Source of the DNA: Streptomyces sclerotialus | Lineage (GTDB): Bacteria; Actinomycetota; Actinomycetes; Streptomycetales; Streptomycetaceae | Reading direction: 5' to 3' | Assembly: GCA_000719105.1 (NCBI GenBank) | Contig: JODX01000001.1 | Location: forward strand, 124,001-188,000 | DNA length: 64,000 bases | Part shown: positions 9,452-18,258 of the stretch, one piece after another | Numbering within the stretch: position 1 is the stretch's first letter | Layout: each line of letters opens with the position of its first letter | Position numbers and translations under genes: made by a program | The notes under the pieces: generated by a model | Seen by the model: the letters and a program-made list of their open reading frames with translations, nothing else | What the model was told of the DNA's origin: nothing | Database searches by the model: none

Positions 9452-10101
9452 ACGGCGCCGGCTTGGGCACGAGCCTTGCCACGACCCCGGTAGGAGTCTG
9501 TCGTGGAATGGCAGTTGGGGCAGAGGAACCGCAGGTTCTCCATGCGGTTGTCCCGCCAGTTGCCGTCGAGGTGATCGACTTCGAGCGGCAGAGGACGGCC
9601 TCGCCAGACTGCCTCCGTCCCGCACAGGGCGCACTGCTCCGGGACACCCACGGCCGTCATCGCCCACTTGAGCCGGTCACTCGGGATGCGCCGTGCCGTC
9701 CCGCTCGGTTGCTCGACGAGAAAAGCCTCCGGCGTCCGGGGACGCCAGGCCTTCCCCTTCCGGGTCGGCGTCCGGAAGTGCGCCGTGTCGATCCCGTATG
9801 CCTTGATGCGGCGGCTGATGTGGGTGTGATGCCCACCGGCGACCTCCAGCCCGAGATGGCGCAGCACCTCACACATGTTCGTCGACGCGGAGACCGCCGT
9901 CTGGAGCACTTCCTCGGTCCACCGCACCCCTTCCCGCTCGAAGTGCGAGACGTCCACCCCGAGCTTCTTCATCCGCTCCCGCACGTACCGCCGCGTGGAG
10001 CTCCCCGGATCCACCCCCAACCACTCCAACGCCTCCGACAACGTCCGAGACGCCCGAGCCGCCTCCTCCAGCCGCTCCCTGGTGTACGGACTGACCCCCA
10101 T
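9448..10101 (-). CDS. HNH endonuclease (tandem copy 1)
   Basis: 217 residues, beginning MGVSPYTRERLEEAA. The HNH domain reads CALCG, LEVDHLDGNWRDN, NLRFLCPNCHSTT, with all expected metal and zinc residues. It shares the TRERLxEAA start, an xxDxSHFE motif and the whole HNH region with the following gene, so the pair arose by tandem duplication. The N-terminal part has an S/T-R-R-Y-V-R-E-R-M segment that may bind DNA. No methylase lies beside it. Confidence 0.86.
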   Translation of the reverse strand: MGVSPYTRERLEEAARASRTLSEALEWLGVDPGSSTRRYVRERMKKLGVDVSHFEREGVRWTEEVLQTAVSASTNMCEVLRHLGLEVAGGHHTHISRRIKAYGIDTAHFRTPTRKGKAWRPRTPEAFLVEQPSGTARRIPSDRLKWAMTAVGVPEQCALCGTEAVWRGRPLPLEVDHLDGNWRDNRMENLRFLCPNCHSTTDSYRGRGKARAQAGAV

Positions 10102-10180
10102 GAATCCATCCCCTCCGATCCGGCCACGCGTTCATGGCTCGCACGGAGTAACGACTCATGGGGGTTACGGTTACGCCAGG

Positions 10181-10229
10181 TCAGTGACCGTCAGTAACCT
10201 TCAGTGACCGTCAGTCACCTTCAGTGACC
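10181..10229. repeat. 20-bp direct repeat at the 3' end of the SMR gene
   Basis: TCAGTGACCGTCAGTAACCT at 10181 is repeated with one change at 10201 and begins again at 10221, where it forms the SMR stop codon. The unit itself is two degenerate decamers. It fills the space between the SMR gene and HNH copy 1. Confidence 0.7.
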
Positions 10230-10541
10230 CGACGTCAGCTTCAGTCCCACCACCGACACCACCAGCAGGCAGACGAAGAAGATGCGGGCGGCGGTGGCCG
10301 GTTCGCCGAGGACGACCATGCCGAGGACGGCCGCGCCGGCCGCGCCGATGCCGACCCAGACGCCGTACGCCGTGCCGATGGGCAGGGTGCGGGCGGCGTA
10401 GGAGAGCAGGAGCATGCTGGCGACGATGCCCGCGCCGGTGGCGAGGCTCGGCCAGAGGCGGGTGAAGCCGTCGGTGTACTTCATTCCGATCGACCAGCCG
10501 ACTTCGAGCAGACCGGCGATGATCAGCAGGACCCAGGCCAT
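10221..10541 (-). CDS. gdx: SMR-family exporter, SugE/Gdx (guanidinium exporter) type
   Basis: A 106-residue, four-helix small multidrug resistance protein. The start MAWVLLIIAGLLEVGWSIGMKY has the conserved membrane-embedded Glu (E13), and GFTRLWPS and the W-x-G-I-G-A-A segment point to the SugE/Gdx branch rather than EmrE. That branch exports guanidinium. A guanidine-III-like riboswitch lies 43 bases upstream on the same strand, which strongly supports the role. The ATG at 10541 has a GGAGG site. Confidence 0.88.
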   Translation of the reverse strand: MAWVLLIIAGLLEVGWSIGMKYTDGFTRLWPSLATGAGIVASMLLLSYAARTLPIGTAYGVWVGIGAAGAAVLGMVVLGEPATAARIFFVCLLVVSVVGLKLTSGH

Positions 10542-10583
10542 GGGGCACCTCCGGGAAACAGTGAAAAGGGCTTCTCGTGGGGT

Positions 10584-10625
10584 GCGTCGTCTTTGCTGGG
10601 TCCCGGTACGGCGCGTCTCGTCGGG
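10584..10625 (-). promoter_or_regulatory. guanidine-III (ykkC-III) riboswitch-like element
   Basis: On the minus strand the segment reads CCCGACGAG, then GCGCCGTACCGGG, then AAAGACGACGC. These match the conserved core of the compact guanidine-III pseudoknot as I remember it: CCCG pairs with CGGG (P1), and GCGCCGT pairs with ACGACGC (one mismatch) as the pseudoknot. The 3' end is 43 bases from the gdx start, so guanidine binding could free the ribosome site. Identified by eye, not by a covariance model. Confidence 0.78.
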
Positions 10626-10665
10626 TTCCCTCAACCGTAGCAAGGCGGGGCGCGGGGAAGGCAAG

Positions 10666-10691
10666 GGGCCGGTGACCAAGGTCACCGGCCC
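10666..10691. terminator. hairpin between the GroES-like gene and gdx
   Basis: A perfect 12-bp stem, GGGCCGGTGACC with GGTCACCGGCCC and a 2-base loop, downstream of the GroES-like gene on the minus strand and just ahead of the riboswitch. Confidence 0.75.
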
Positions 10692-10731
10692 GTCTCGGCT
10701 GCGATGTGAAGATGTGGGAGGCGCGGGGACG

Positions 10732-11073
10732 CTACAGGTAGAGGCCCGTCGAGTCCTCCGAGCCCTCGAAGCGGTCCGCCGCCACCGCGTGCAGGTCGCG
10801 CTCGCGCATCAGGACGTAGGCCGTGCCCCGCACCTCGACCTCCGCGCGGTCCTCGGGGTCGAAGAGCACCCGGTCTCCGGGCTCCACCGTGCGGACGTTC
10901 TGGCCGACCGCGACGACCTCGGCCCAGGCGAGGCGCCGGCCGACGGCCGCCGTCGCCGGGATCAGGATGCCCCCGCCGGAGCGCCGCTCGCCCTCGGCGG
11001 TGTCCTGCCGCACGAGTACGCGGTCGTGCAGCATCCGGATGGGCAGCTTGTCGTCGTGGGTCTTCTCGCTCAC
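10732..11073 (-). CDS. GroES-family co-chaperonin-like protein
   Basis: 113 residues. IRMLHDRVLVRQD, SGGGILIPATA, WAEVVAVGQNVRT and VEPGDRVLFDPEDRAEVEV follow the Cpn10 beta-barrel order, including a mobile-loop region around 31-45. No groEL gene is adjacent. The sequence is more divergent than the housekeeping GroES, so this is probably an accessory paralogue. Terminated by the hairpin at 10666-10691. Confidence 0.82.
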   Translation of the reverse strand: MSEKTHDDKLPIRMLHDRVLVRQDTAEGERRSGGGILIPATAAVGRRLAWAEVVAVGQNVRTVEPGDRVLFDPEDRAEVEVRGTAYVLMRERDLHAVAADRFEGSEDSTGLYL

Positions 11074-11120
11074 GTCCTGAATCTACCTGCCTTCTCGTGA
11101 ACCGCAGTACGCAGGGAGGG

Positions 11121-11450
11121 TCAGCCCTTGCGGCGCCGGGTGCCGAGGGCGAGCAGCCCGACGACTCCGACGACGACCAGGGCGACGGGCACGATGCGTT
11201 CGAGGCGCGGTGCGCCGTCCTCGCCCACCAGCTGGCCCTTGAAGTCCGTCACCGCCCGGTTGACCCCTACGTAGGCGCGGCCGAGCGTGTGGTCGATGTG
11301 GGACACGACCTTGGCCTTGGCGTCGCCGACGATGGTCTTCGGGTGGACGCGGACGCCGATCTCGTCGAGCGTCTCGGCCAGCTTCTCGCGGCGTCGCCTG
11401 ATGTCCGCCTCGATCTGAGCGGGGGTTCTGGTGTCCGGTGCGTCCGCCAC
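11121..11450 (-). CDS. DUF3618 membrane-anchored protein
   Basis: 109 residues from a GTG at 11450, chosen because GGAGG lies seven bases ahead; a GTG at 11492 would add 14 residues. The conserved DUF3618 block is RTPAQIEADIRRRREKLAET at about 7-26. A C-terminal transmembrane segment (IVPVALVVVGVVGLLAL) ends in basic RRRKG. Function unknown; in Streptomyces such proteins often accompany stress or envelope genes. It diverges from bcp, 142 bases away. Confidence 0.8.
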   Translation of the reverse strand: MADAPDTRTPAQIEADIRRRREKLAETLDEIGVRVHPKTIVGDAKAKVVSHIDHTLGRAYVGVNRAVTDFKGQLVGEDGAPRLERIVPVALVVVGVVGLLALGTRRRKG

Positions 11451-11591
11451 CGCGCTGCCTCCGTGGTCCGTCGTCGAAGCCTGTTGACGCACAGTTTGTC
11501 AGCTCTGCGCGGCGCCGCACTGTCAGGTACCCCGATTACGCTCGGGGACGGCACCTTTCCGCACGATCCGCATGTACGAGGAGACCAGACC

Positions 11592-12059
11592 GTGAGCGAG
11601 CGACTCCAGCCCGGCGACACCGCCCCCGCCTTCACCCTGCCGGACGCCGACGGCAACGAGGTCTCGCTGGCCGACTACAGGGGACGCAAGGTCATCGTCT
11701 ACTTCTACCCGGCCGCGCTGACCCCGGGCTGCACCAAGCAGGCCTGCGACTTCACGGACAACCTGGACGTCCTGGCGGGCGCCGGTTACGACGTGATCGG
11801 CGTCTCCCCGGACAAGCCGGAGAAGCTCGCCAAGTTCCGCGAGGCGGAGAACCTCAAGGTCACGCTGGTCGCCGACCCGGACAAGTCGGTCCTCACGGCG
11901 TACGGCGCCTTCGGCGAGAAGAAGCTGTACGGGAAGGTCGTCACCGGTGTCATCCGCTCCACGGTCGTCGTGGACGAGGAGGGCAAGGTCGAGCGGGCGC
12001 TGTACAACGTGAAGGCGACCGGGCATGTGGCGAAGATCATCAAGGATCTGGGGATCTGA
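11592..12059 (+). CDS. bcp: thioredoxin-dependent thiol peroxidase, Bcp/PrxQ family
   Basis: 155 residues. The peroxidatic and resolving cysteines are C47 and C52 in TPGCTKQACDF, the classic Bcp spacing. GTG start at 11592. It reduces hydrogen and organic peroxides in the cytosol using thioredoxin. A perfect 36-base palindromic terminator follows the stop by 17 bases. Confidence 0.94.
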   Translation: MSERLQPGDTAPAFTLPDADGNEVSLADYRGRKVIVYFYPAALTPGCTKQACDFTDNLDVLAGAGYDVIGVSPDKPEKLAKFREAENLKVTLVADPDKSVLTAYGAFGEKKLYGKVVTGVIRSTVVVDEEGKVERALYNVKATGHVAKIIKDLGI

Positions 12060-12076
12060 GCCGCCGCCCCAGGAGC

Positions 12077-12112
12077 AACGGCCCGCACCGGATCGATCCG
12101 GTGCGGGCCGTT
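12077..12112. terminator. perfect palindromic terminator between bcp and the PBP gene
   Basis: An uninterrupted 36-base palindrome centred on GATCGATC, starting AACGGCCCGCACC. It separates two convergent genes and is probably bidirectional. Confidence 0.85.
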
Positions 12113-12150
12113 CACCTACCTCGGCTCCCGTGTGTGCGGGTGCGGCGCGG

Positions 12151-15100
12151 TCAGTCCTCCTCGGGTAGCCGCATGAACGCCCCCGCCGTGAGGCCCGCCG
12201 CGTCCCCGGCGCCGGCCGTTCCGCCGTCCGGGGTTCCGGCCGTGTCGCCGGTGCCCGCCGTGCCGCCGTCCGTGCCGGGTGCGCCGCCGGCGCCCGCGGT
12301 GTCCCCCGTACCGCTGCCGGCGCCCTCCGTCGTGCCGTCCGTGCCCGGGGTGCCGGCGGTGGAGCCGTCGCCCGAGCCTGTGCCCGGAGGGGTCTGGCCG
12401 CCGGTGTCCCCGCCGGGCGTCCCGGTGTCGCCGCCCGTGGTGTCGCCGCCGGTGTCCTCGCCGTCGGTCTCGCCCGGCGTGTCGGCGGATGCGGAGGGCG
12501 GGGTCAGGACGACGTCCGCGCCGTCCTGGAGCTCCAGGTCGAAGTCCTGCACGGGGCTGCCCTCCAGGGCCGCCTTCGTGAACTGGGCCCAGACCTGCGC
12601 GGGCGCACCGCTGCCGCTGACGCGATCCATGCCCATCGCGCCGTAGAGCGGCTGCTGCACGCCGGTGTCCGGGTCCTGCCCCATGACGGTGACCACGGTG
12701 GCGAGGCCGGGTGTGTAGCCTGCGAACCAGGCCGCCTTGTCCTGTTCCGCCGTGCCCGTCTTGCCGGCTGCCGGGTGGCCCGACGCCTGGGCCGCCGCCC
12801 CGCTGCCGTTCTGGACGACCGACCGCAGTACGGACGTCGTCGTGTCGGCGGCCTCGCGGGTCACGGCCTGCCGGGTCTTCCGCTCGGGAAGCTCGATCGC
12901 CTCGCCGTTCTTGGTGATCTTCGCGACGAGGGTGTACGGGGTGTTCTCGCCGTGGTTGGCGAGGGTCGCGTACGCCTCCGTCATGTCCAGCACGCTCGCG
13001 GTGGCGGTGCCGAGGGCGACGGCCGGGTACGGGTCCATGTTCGGTGTGTCCTTCGGCACGCCCAGTTCGATCGCGGTCTGCTCGACCTCGGCCGGGCCGA
13101 CGTCGACCGCCATCTGCGCGTACACCGAGTTCACGGACTTGTCCGTGGCCTCGCGGACGGTCATGTCGCCGTAGTCGACCTGGTCCTGGTTCTCCGGAGC
13201 GTAGTAGCCGCCGCTCCAGCCCTGCACGGGGCGCGAGCTGGTGCCGTCGTACACCGTGTTCGGCGTGATCGGCTGGCCGCTCTGGTTCCGGGAGCCGTTC
13301 TCCACCGCCGAGGTGAACACGAACGGCTTGAACGTCGAACCGACCTGGTAGTCGCGGCGCGTGGCGTTGTTGTAGTACTGCTTCGTGAAGTCGATGCCGC
13401 CGTACATGGCGAGGACCTGGCCGGTCTTCGGGTCGATGGAGACGCCGCCGACCCGGACGTAGTTGTCGACCTTGCGGTTCTCCTTGTCCAGCTTGCTCAT
13501 GACCTGGTCGTCGACCGCCTCGACGAAGGCGTCCTGCTTGTTCTTCTGCAGGGTGGTCGTGATGCGGTAGCCGCCGGACTGGAGGGTCTCCTCGTCGATG
13601 ATGCCGCTCTCGTCGAGGTACTGCTTGACCGCTTCCACGAGGTAGCCGCGCTGGCCGGACAGGCCCGTGGAGGAGGACACGGACTCCTTCGGCGTCGGGA
13701 ACTTCAGCCCCGACCGCTCGGACTGCGACAGCCAGTCCTCCTTGACCATGCCGTCGAGGACGTAGTTCCAGCGGGCCACGGCCGCCTTCTTGCCCTCGGG
13801 GTGCGCGATCACGTCGTACATGCTCGGGGCGTTCACCAGTGCCGCCAGGTACGCGCCCTGGGCGGCGGTCAGCTCGTCCGCGTCCACGCCGTAGTAGGCC
13901 TGGGCGGCGGCCTGGATGCCGTACGCGTTGCGGCCGAAGTAGCTGGTGTTGAGATAGCCCTCGAGGATCTCGTCCTTGGTCTTCTCGCGGTCCAGCTTGA
14001 TCGCGATGATGAATTCCTTGGCCTTGCGGGTGACCGTCTGCTCCTGGCCCAGGTAGTAGTTCTTCACGTACTGCTGGGTGATCGTCGAGCCGGACTGCTT
14101 GCCCTTGCCGGTCGCGGTGTTCCAGGCCGCGCGGATCATGGCCTTGGGGTCGACGGCCGACTCGGTGTAGAAGTCCCGGTCCTCGGCGGCGAGCACCGCG
14201 TGCTGGGCGTCCTTGGAGATGTGGGCGAGCGTCACGTTCTCGCGGTTGACCGTGTCCCGGGCGTCGCGGGCGAGCTCGCTGCCGTCCGCGTACAGGTACA
14301 CGTTGCTCTGCTTGGTCGCGGCGGCGTTCGCCTTGGGGATCTCCACGAGCTGGTAGCCGAGCACGAACGCGCCGATGATCAGCATGATCCCGACGACGAA
14401 CGTGCCCAGCACCATGCGCCAGGTCGGGACGAGCCGCCGCCAGCCGGTGCGCTTGGGGCGCTTGGGCTTCTTGCCGGATGCGGCGGGCGGGGGGCCGGCC
14501 GGGGCGTCGGCCTGGGCGATGGCAGGGGTGCCGTTCGGCTTGCCGGGTGACGCGCCGGCCGGGGGCCTGGTGGCGGAGACCGCCTTGAGGGTGGTGGTGG
14601 GGGTGTCCGGGCGGGGCCGGTCCTCGGCCGGGCCCTTGGTGGGGGAGACCGCCTTGAGGGTGGTGGTCGGGGTGTCCGAACCAGCGCCTGCGGCACCGGC
14701 CTCGGTTCCCCGGTCGCCCTCCTGCGCCGAGCGGGCGGCCTTGCCCGCCGCGTCACCGCCCTGCGCGGGGCCGTTACCGCCCTGCGTAGGGCTGTTACCG
14801 CCCTGCGCGGAGCCGTCGCCCTTCGCCGGGCCGGCGTCGTCGGAAGCCGGGACGGCGGGCTTGCCCGCCGCCTTGCCCACCGAATCGCGCTCGGCCGGTC
14901 CGTCGGCCGCCCTCGCACCGCCGCCCTCGGCACCGCCTCCGCCCGCCTTCTCCGAGGCCGAAGCGGGGGCCGAAGCGGGGGCCGGACCTGAGGCCGTACC
15001 TGCCGCATGACCCGCAGCCGGGCCTTCGGTGCCGCCCGAGTCACCGCCCGAGTCACCGTCCTCGGTCGGCCCGTCACCGCCCGGGGCACCCGGGGCACCG

Positions 15101-15282
15101 GGACCGTGCGGCCCGTCCCCCGCTGCCGGGGCGGACCCGGACGTGCCGGTGCCCTCGGTGGACCCGGAGGGCCTCGCGGCCTCCGCAGGGCTCTGCTCCG
15201 CGGCCGCGGGCCGGCCGGTCGGCCCCGGTTCCCCGGGTGCCGAGCCCTGGCTCTTCCGCTGCGGCTGCGGCTCGTCGCTCAT
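12151..15282 (-). CDS. class A penicillin-binding protein (transglycosylase/transpeptidase)
   Basis: A 1043-residue bifunctional peptidoglycan synthase. A long disordered cytoplasmic region rich in G, A, P and E (about 1-285, with twice-repeated PTTTLKAVS) precedes one transmembrane helix (about 290-310). The GT51 domain shows AAEDRDFY and SGSTITQQYVKN. The transpeptidase has STFK (about 648-651), SVN and KTGTAEQ (about 839). The final 110 residues are a low-complexity G/T/D-rich tail. ATG at 15282; a TTG just before it is less likely. Both extensions are unusually long. Confidence 0.93.
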   Translation of the reverse strand: MSDEPQPQRKSQGSAPGEPGPTGRPAAAEQSPAEAARPSGSTEGTGTSGSAPAAGDGPHGPGAPGAPGGDGPTEDGDSGGDSGGTEGPAAGHAAGTASGPAPASAPASASEKAGGGGAEGGGARAADGPAERDSVGKAAGKPAVPASDDAGPAKGDGSAQGGNSPTQGGNGPAQGGDAAGKAARSAQEGDRGTEAGAAGAGSDTPTTTLKAVSPTKGPAEDRPRPDTPTTTLKAVSATRPPAGASPGKPNGTPAIAQADAPAGPPPAASGKKPKRPKRTGWRRLVPTWRMVLGTFVVGIMLIIGAFVLGYQLVEIPKANAAATKQSNVYLYADGSELARDARDTVNRENVTLAHISKDAQHAVLAAEDRDFYTESAVDPKAMIRAAWNTATGKGKQSGSTITQQYVKNYYLGQEQTVTRKAKEFIIAIKLDREKTKDEILEGYLNTSYFGRNAYGIQAAAQAYYGVDADELTAAQGAYLAALVNAPSMYDVIAHPEGKKAAVARWNYVLDGMVKEDWLSQSERSGLKFPTPKESVSSSTGLSGQRGYLVEAVKQYLDESGIIDEETLQSGGYRITTTLQKNKQDAFVEAVDDQVMSKLDKENRKVDNYVRVGGVSIDPKTGQVLAMYGGIDFTKQYYNNATRRDYQVGSTFKPFVFTSAVENGSRNQSGQPITPNTVYDGTSSRPVQGWSGGYYAPENQDQVDYGDMTVREATDKSVNSVYAQMAVDVGPAEVEQTAIELGVPKDTPNMDPYPAVALGTATASVLDMTEAYATLANHGENTPYTLVAKITKNGEAIELPERKTRQAVTREAADTTTSVLRSVVQNGSGAAAQASGHPAAGKTGTAEQDKAAWFAGYTPGLATVVTVMGQDPDTGVQQPLYGAMGMDRVSGSGAPAQVWAQFTKAALEGSPVQDFDLELQDGADVVLTPPSASADTPGETDGEDTGGDTTGGDTGTPGGDTGGQTPPGTGSGDGSTAGTPGTDGTTEGAGSGTGDTAGAGGAPGTDGGTAGTGDTAGTPDGGTAGAGDAAGLTAGAFMRLPEED

Positions 15283-15545
15283 CAAGCTGCCGTGCTCCTG
15301 TTTCGCGTCCTACGTCGGCGTACGTGGTCGTACGTCTTCTGCGCCCCCACTTGAAGACTGTTGCACCACCCGAACCGTTGCACCGGATCCCGGCACGCCT
15401 TGCGCCGAAAATTCCGTGGCCCGCCGCTCCACTCGCGTACTAGGCTCCTGCGCTTCGGTCCGAACCGGCCTGGAGGCGGACTGTCCGGCGCCCTCGGCGC
15501 TTTCGGCTCACTCGGCAAACTCTTCGCAGCGGTTGGGGGTTCCTC

Positions 15546-16346
15546 GTGGGGACAGGGCGGTTGTACGCCGCCGTCGCCGCCGGTGGGTTCAGGCGGTACG
15601 CGACGTATCGGGCGGCCACCGCCGCAGGGGTGTTCACCAACACCGTCTTCGGGCTCATCCTTGCATACACCTACATCGCACTCTGGGACGAGAAGCCCCG
15701 TCTCGGCGGTTACGACCAGGCGCAGGCGCTCACCTATGTGTGGATCAGCCAGGCGCTGTTGGCCGTGATGTCGACCATGGGCGGTGGTTTCGAGGACGAG
15801 CTGATCGAGCGGATCCGCACCGGGGACATCGCCGTCGACCTGTACCGGCCCGCCGACCTCCAGCTCTGGTGGCTGGCCGGTGACCTGGGGCGGGCGCTGT
15901 TCCAGCTCCTGGGGCGGGGCGTGGTGCCGCTGGTCTTCGGGGCGCTGGCCTTCGAACTGGCACTGCCGGGCGACCCCTTGGTCTGGCTCGCGTTCCTCGT
16001 CGCGGTCCTCCTCGGTCTCGTCGTCAGCTTCGCGATCCGCTTCCTGGTCGCGCTGGCGGCCTTCTGGCTGATGGACGGGCTGGGCGCGGCGCAGCTCGCG
16101 GGACTGTGCGGAATCTTCTTCTCGGGGATGCTGCTGCCGCTGAACGTGTTCCCGGGGGCGCTGGGCGAGATCGCGCGTGCCCTGCCGTGGTCGGCGCTGA
16201 TCCAGCGGCCCGTGGACGTGCTGCTGGGGGAGGCCGGTGTGCTGGGGACGTTCGTCTTCCAGGGTGCGTGGGCGGTGGCGCTGCTCGCGGCCGGACGGGT
16301 GCTGCAGTCCGTGGCGACGCGGAGGGTGGTGGTGCAGGGTGGGTAG
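15546..16346 (+). CDS. ABC-2 family transporter permease (first subunit)
   Basis: 266 residues with about six hydrophobic segments. GTG start at 15546. The YRAATAAGVFTNTVFGLI opening and DELIERIRTGDIAVDLYRP loop resemble the uncharacterised ABC-2 permease group COG4587. It overlaps the next permease by eight bases and the ATPase follows, so all three form one exporter operon. Cargo unknown. It starts about 260 bases from the divergent PBP gene. Confidence 0.85.
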   Translation: MGTGRLYAAVAAGGFRRYATYRAATAAGVFTNTVFGLILAYTYIALWDEKPRLGGYDQAQALTYVWISQALLAVMSTMGGGFEDELIERIRTGDIAVDLYRPADLQLWWLAGDLGRALFQLLGRGVVPLVFGALAFELALPGDPLVWLAFLVAVLLGLVVSFAIRFLVALAAFWLMDGLGAAQLAGLCGIFFSGMLLPLNVFPGALGEIARALPWSALIQRPVDVLLGEAGVLGTFVFQGAWAVALLAAGRVLQSVATRRVVVQGG

Positions 16347-17211
16347 CCCGGTGGGCGGCCCGGTGTGGAGCGTCGCGGAAGGACGACCGTACGGTGCGTA
16401 CCGGCGCCTGGCGGACGGACTGCGTGCCTATCGGATGATCGCCGGGATGTGGATCCGGTCCACCATGGCGTACCGGCTCTCCTTCGCGATGACCATGTTC
16501 GGCAACTTCGCCGGCACCGTGCTCGACTTCGTCGCGATCATGCTGATGTTCTCGCAGGTGGACGAGCTGGGCGGTTACACGTTGCCCGAGGTCGCCTTCC
16601 TGTACGGGCTCGCGAGCACCTCCTTCGGGCTCGTGGACCTGGCGGTCGGCTCGATGGACCGGCTGGGGCGGCGGGTGCGCGACGGCACGCTGGACACGCT
16701 GCTGGTACGGCCCGCGCCCGTGCTCGCCCAGGTCGCCGCGGACCGGTTCGCGCTGCGCAGGCTCGGCCGGGTCACGCAGGGGGCGCTGGTCCTCGGGTAC
16801 GCCGTCGCCGTGCTCGACATCGACTGGACCCCGCTCAAGGTGCTGATGGTGCCGATGGCGCTGTTCTGCGGGGGCCTGGTCTTCGGGGCGCTGTTCGTGG
16901 CGGGCGGGGCGTTCCAGTTCGTGGCGCAGGACGCGGCCGAGGTGCAGAACGCCTTCACCTACGGCGGCAACACCCTCCTCCAGTACCCGCCGACGGTGTT
17001 CGCCAAGGAGCTGGTGCGCGGTGTGACGTTCGTACTGCCGCTGGCCTTCGTCAACTGGCTGCCCGCGCTGTACGTGCTGGGGCGGCCCTATCCGCTCGAC
17101 CTGCCGGCCTGGGTGGCGTTCACGCCGCCGCTGGTGGGGGCGGGCTGCTGTGTGCTGGCGGGGCTCGCCTGGCGCGCGGGACTGCGTTCGTACCGGAGTA
17201 CGGGAAGTTAG
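16339..17211 (+). CDS. ABC-2 family transporter permease (second subunit)
   Basis: 290 residues from a GTG at 16339 that overlaps the end of the first permease; GTGs at 16351 and 16360 are alternatives. It has about six membrane segments and the DGTLDTLLVRPAPVLAQ loop found in the partner group COG3694. It would pair with the first permease as a heterodimeric membrane channel. The ATPase gene follows 15 bases downstream. Confidence 0.84.
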   Translation: MGSPVGGPVWSVAEGRPYGAYRRLADGLRAYRMIAGMWIRSTMAYRLSFAMTMFGNFAGTVLDFVAIMLMFSQVDELGGYTLPEVAFLYGLASTSFGLVDLAVGSMDRLGRRVRDGTLDTLLVRPAPVLAQVAADRFALRRLGRVTQGALVLGYAVAVLDIDWTPLKVLMVPMALFCGGLVFGALFVAGGAFQFVAQDAAEVQNAFTYGGNTLLQYPPTVFAKELVRGVTFVLPLAFVNWLPALYVLGRPYPLDLPAWVAFTPPLVGAGCCVLAGLAWRAGLRSYRSTGS

Positions 17212-17226
17212 GAGGAACAGAGGGAC

Positions 17227-18225
17227 GTGGATGACGTGGACGGTGACGGTGGCTTCATCCGGCTCGACCGGGTCGAGAAGGTCTTCCAGGTCCGCAGGAA
17301 GACCGGGTTCCTGCGCAGCGAGCGGCGCGAGGTGCGGGCGGTCGACTCGATCTCCTTCGGTGTGGCGCGCGGCGAGATGGTCGGCTACATCGGCCCGAAC
17401 GGCGCCGGGAAGTCCACCACCATCAAGATGCTCACCGGCATCCTCACCCCGAGCGGCGGCCGGCTGCGGGTGGCGGGCATCGACCCCTCCCGGGAGCGGA
17501 CGCGCCTCGCGCACCGTATCGGCGTCGTCTTCGGCCAGCGGACGACCCTGTGGTGGGACCTGCCGCTGATCGACTCGTACCGGCTGATGCACCGCATGTA
17601 CCGGATCCCGGACGCCCGCTACCGCGCCAACCTCGACCGCTGCGTGGAGCTCCTCGACCTGGGTGACCTGCTGGACGTGCCCGTACGGCAGCTCTCCCTC
17701 GGCCAGCGGATGCGCGGCGACATCGCGGCGGCGCTGCTGCACGATCCGGACGTGCTGTACCTGGACGAGCCGACCATCGGCCTGGACGTGATCAGCAAGG
17801 CGAGGGTCCGGGAGTTCCTGCGGGACCTGAACGCGGAGCGCGGCACCACCGTCCTGCTCACCACGCACGACCTCCAGGACATCGAGCAGGTGTGCCGGCG
17901 GGTCATGGTCATCGACCACGGGCGCCTGATGTACGACGGCCCGCTCGCCGGGCTGCACGAGGCGGGCGAGAGCGAGCGGACGCTGGTGGTGGACCTGGCG
18001 CGGGAGCTGCCCCCGATCGAGGCGGCGCCCGCGCGCGTGGTGAAGGTGGAGGGTCCCCGGCAGTGGCTGGCGTTCCCGGCGTCGGAGTCGGCGGCCCCGC
18101 TGGTGGCACGGATCGCGGCGGCGTACCCGCTGGTGGATCTGTCGGTGCGGGAGCCGGACATCGAGGCGGTGATCGCGAAGATGTACGCGGAGCGGGCGGG
18201 CGAGTACGAGGGGATGGTTTCGTAG
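17227..18225 (+). CDS. ABC transporter ATP-binding protein for the ABC-2 exporter
   Basis: 332 residues. Walker A GPNGAGKST (about 56-64), signature LSLGQRMRGD, Walker B VLYLDEPTIGLD and H-loop TTHD are all present. The insertion FRVRRKTGFLRSERREVRAVD-like region before Walker A is characteristic of the COG4586 group. GTG start behind a GGAGGAACAGAGGG site. It drives export through the two upstream permeases. The C-terminal 80 residues are a regulatory-type extension. Confidence 0.92.
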   Translation: MDDVDGDGGFIRLDRVEKVFQVRRKTGFLRSERREVRAVDSISFGVARGEMVGYIGPNGAGKSTTIKMLTGILTPSGGRLRVAGIDPSRERTRLAHRIGVVFGQRTTLWWDLPLIDSYRLMHRMYRIPDARYRANLDRCVELLDLGDLLDVPVRQLSLGQRMRGDIAAALLHDPDVLYLDEPTIGLDVISKARVREFLRDLNAERGTTVLLTTHDLQDIEQVCRRVMVIDHGRLMYDGPLAGLHEAGESERTLVVDLARELPPIEAAPARVVKVEGPRQWLAFPASESAAPLVARIAAAYPLVDLSVREPDIEAVIAKMYAERAGEYEGMVS

Positions 18226-18258
18226 CCCGGCGCGCTACTTGCTCGTAGGCTGGCACAC

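Noticed and set aside
8789..10101. Prophage remnant
   Set aside because: Only the two HNH genes are present; no integrase, terminase or structural genes flank them.
10584..10685. Guanidine-I (ykkC type I) riboswitch
   Set aside because: The longer type I core and its conserved hairpins are absent; the compact type III core fits instead.
12775..14550. 591-codon plus-strand frame inside the PBP gene
   Set aside because: V/L/R/G-rich antisense artefact; the PBP motifs on the other strand are unambiguous.
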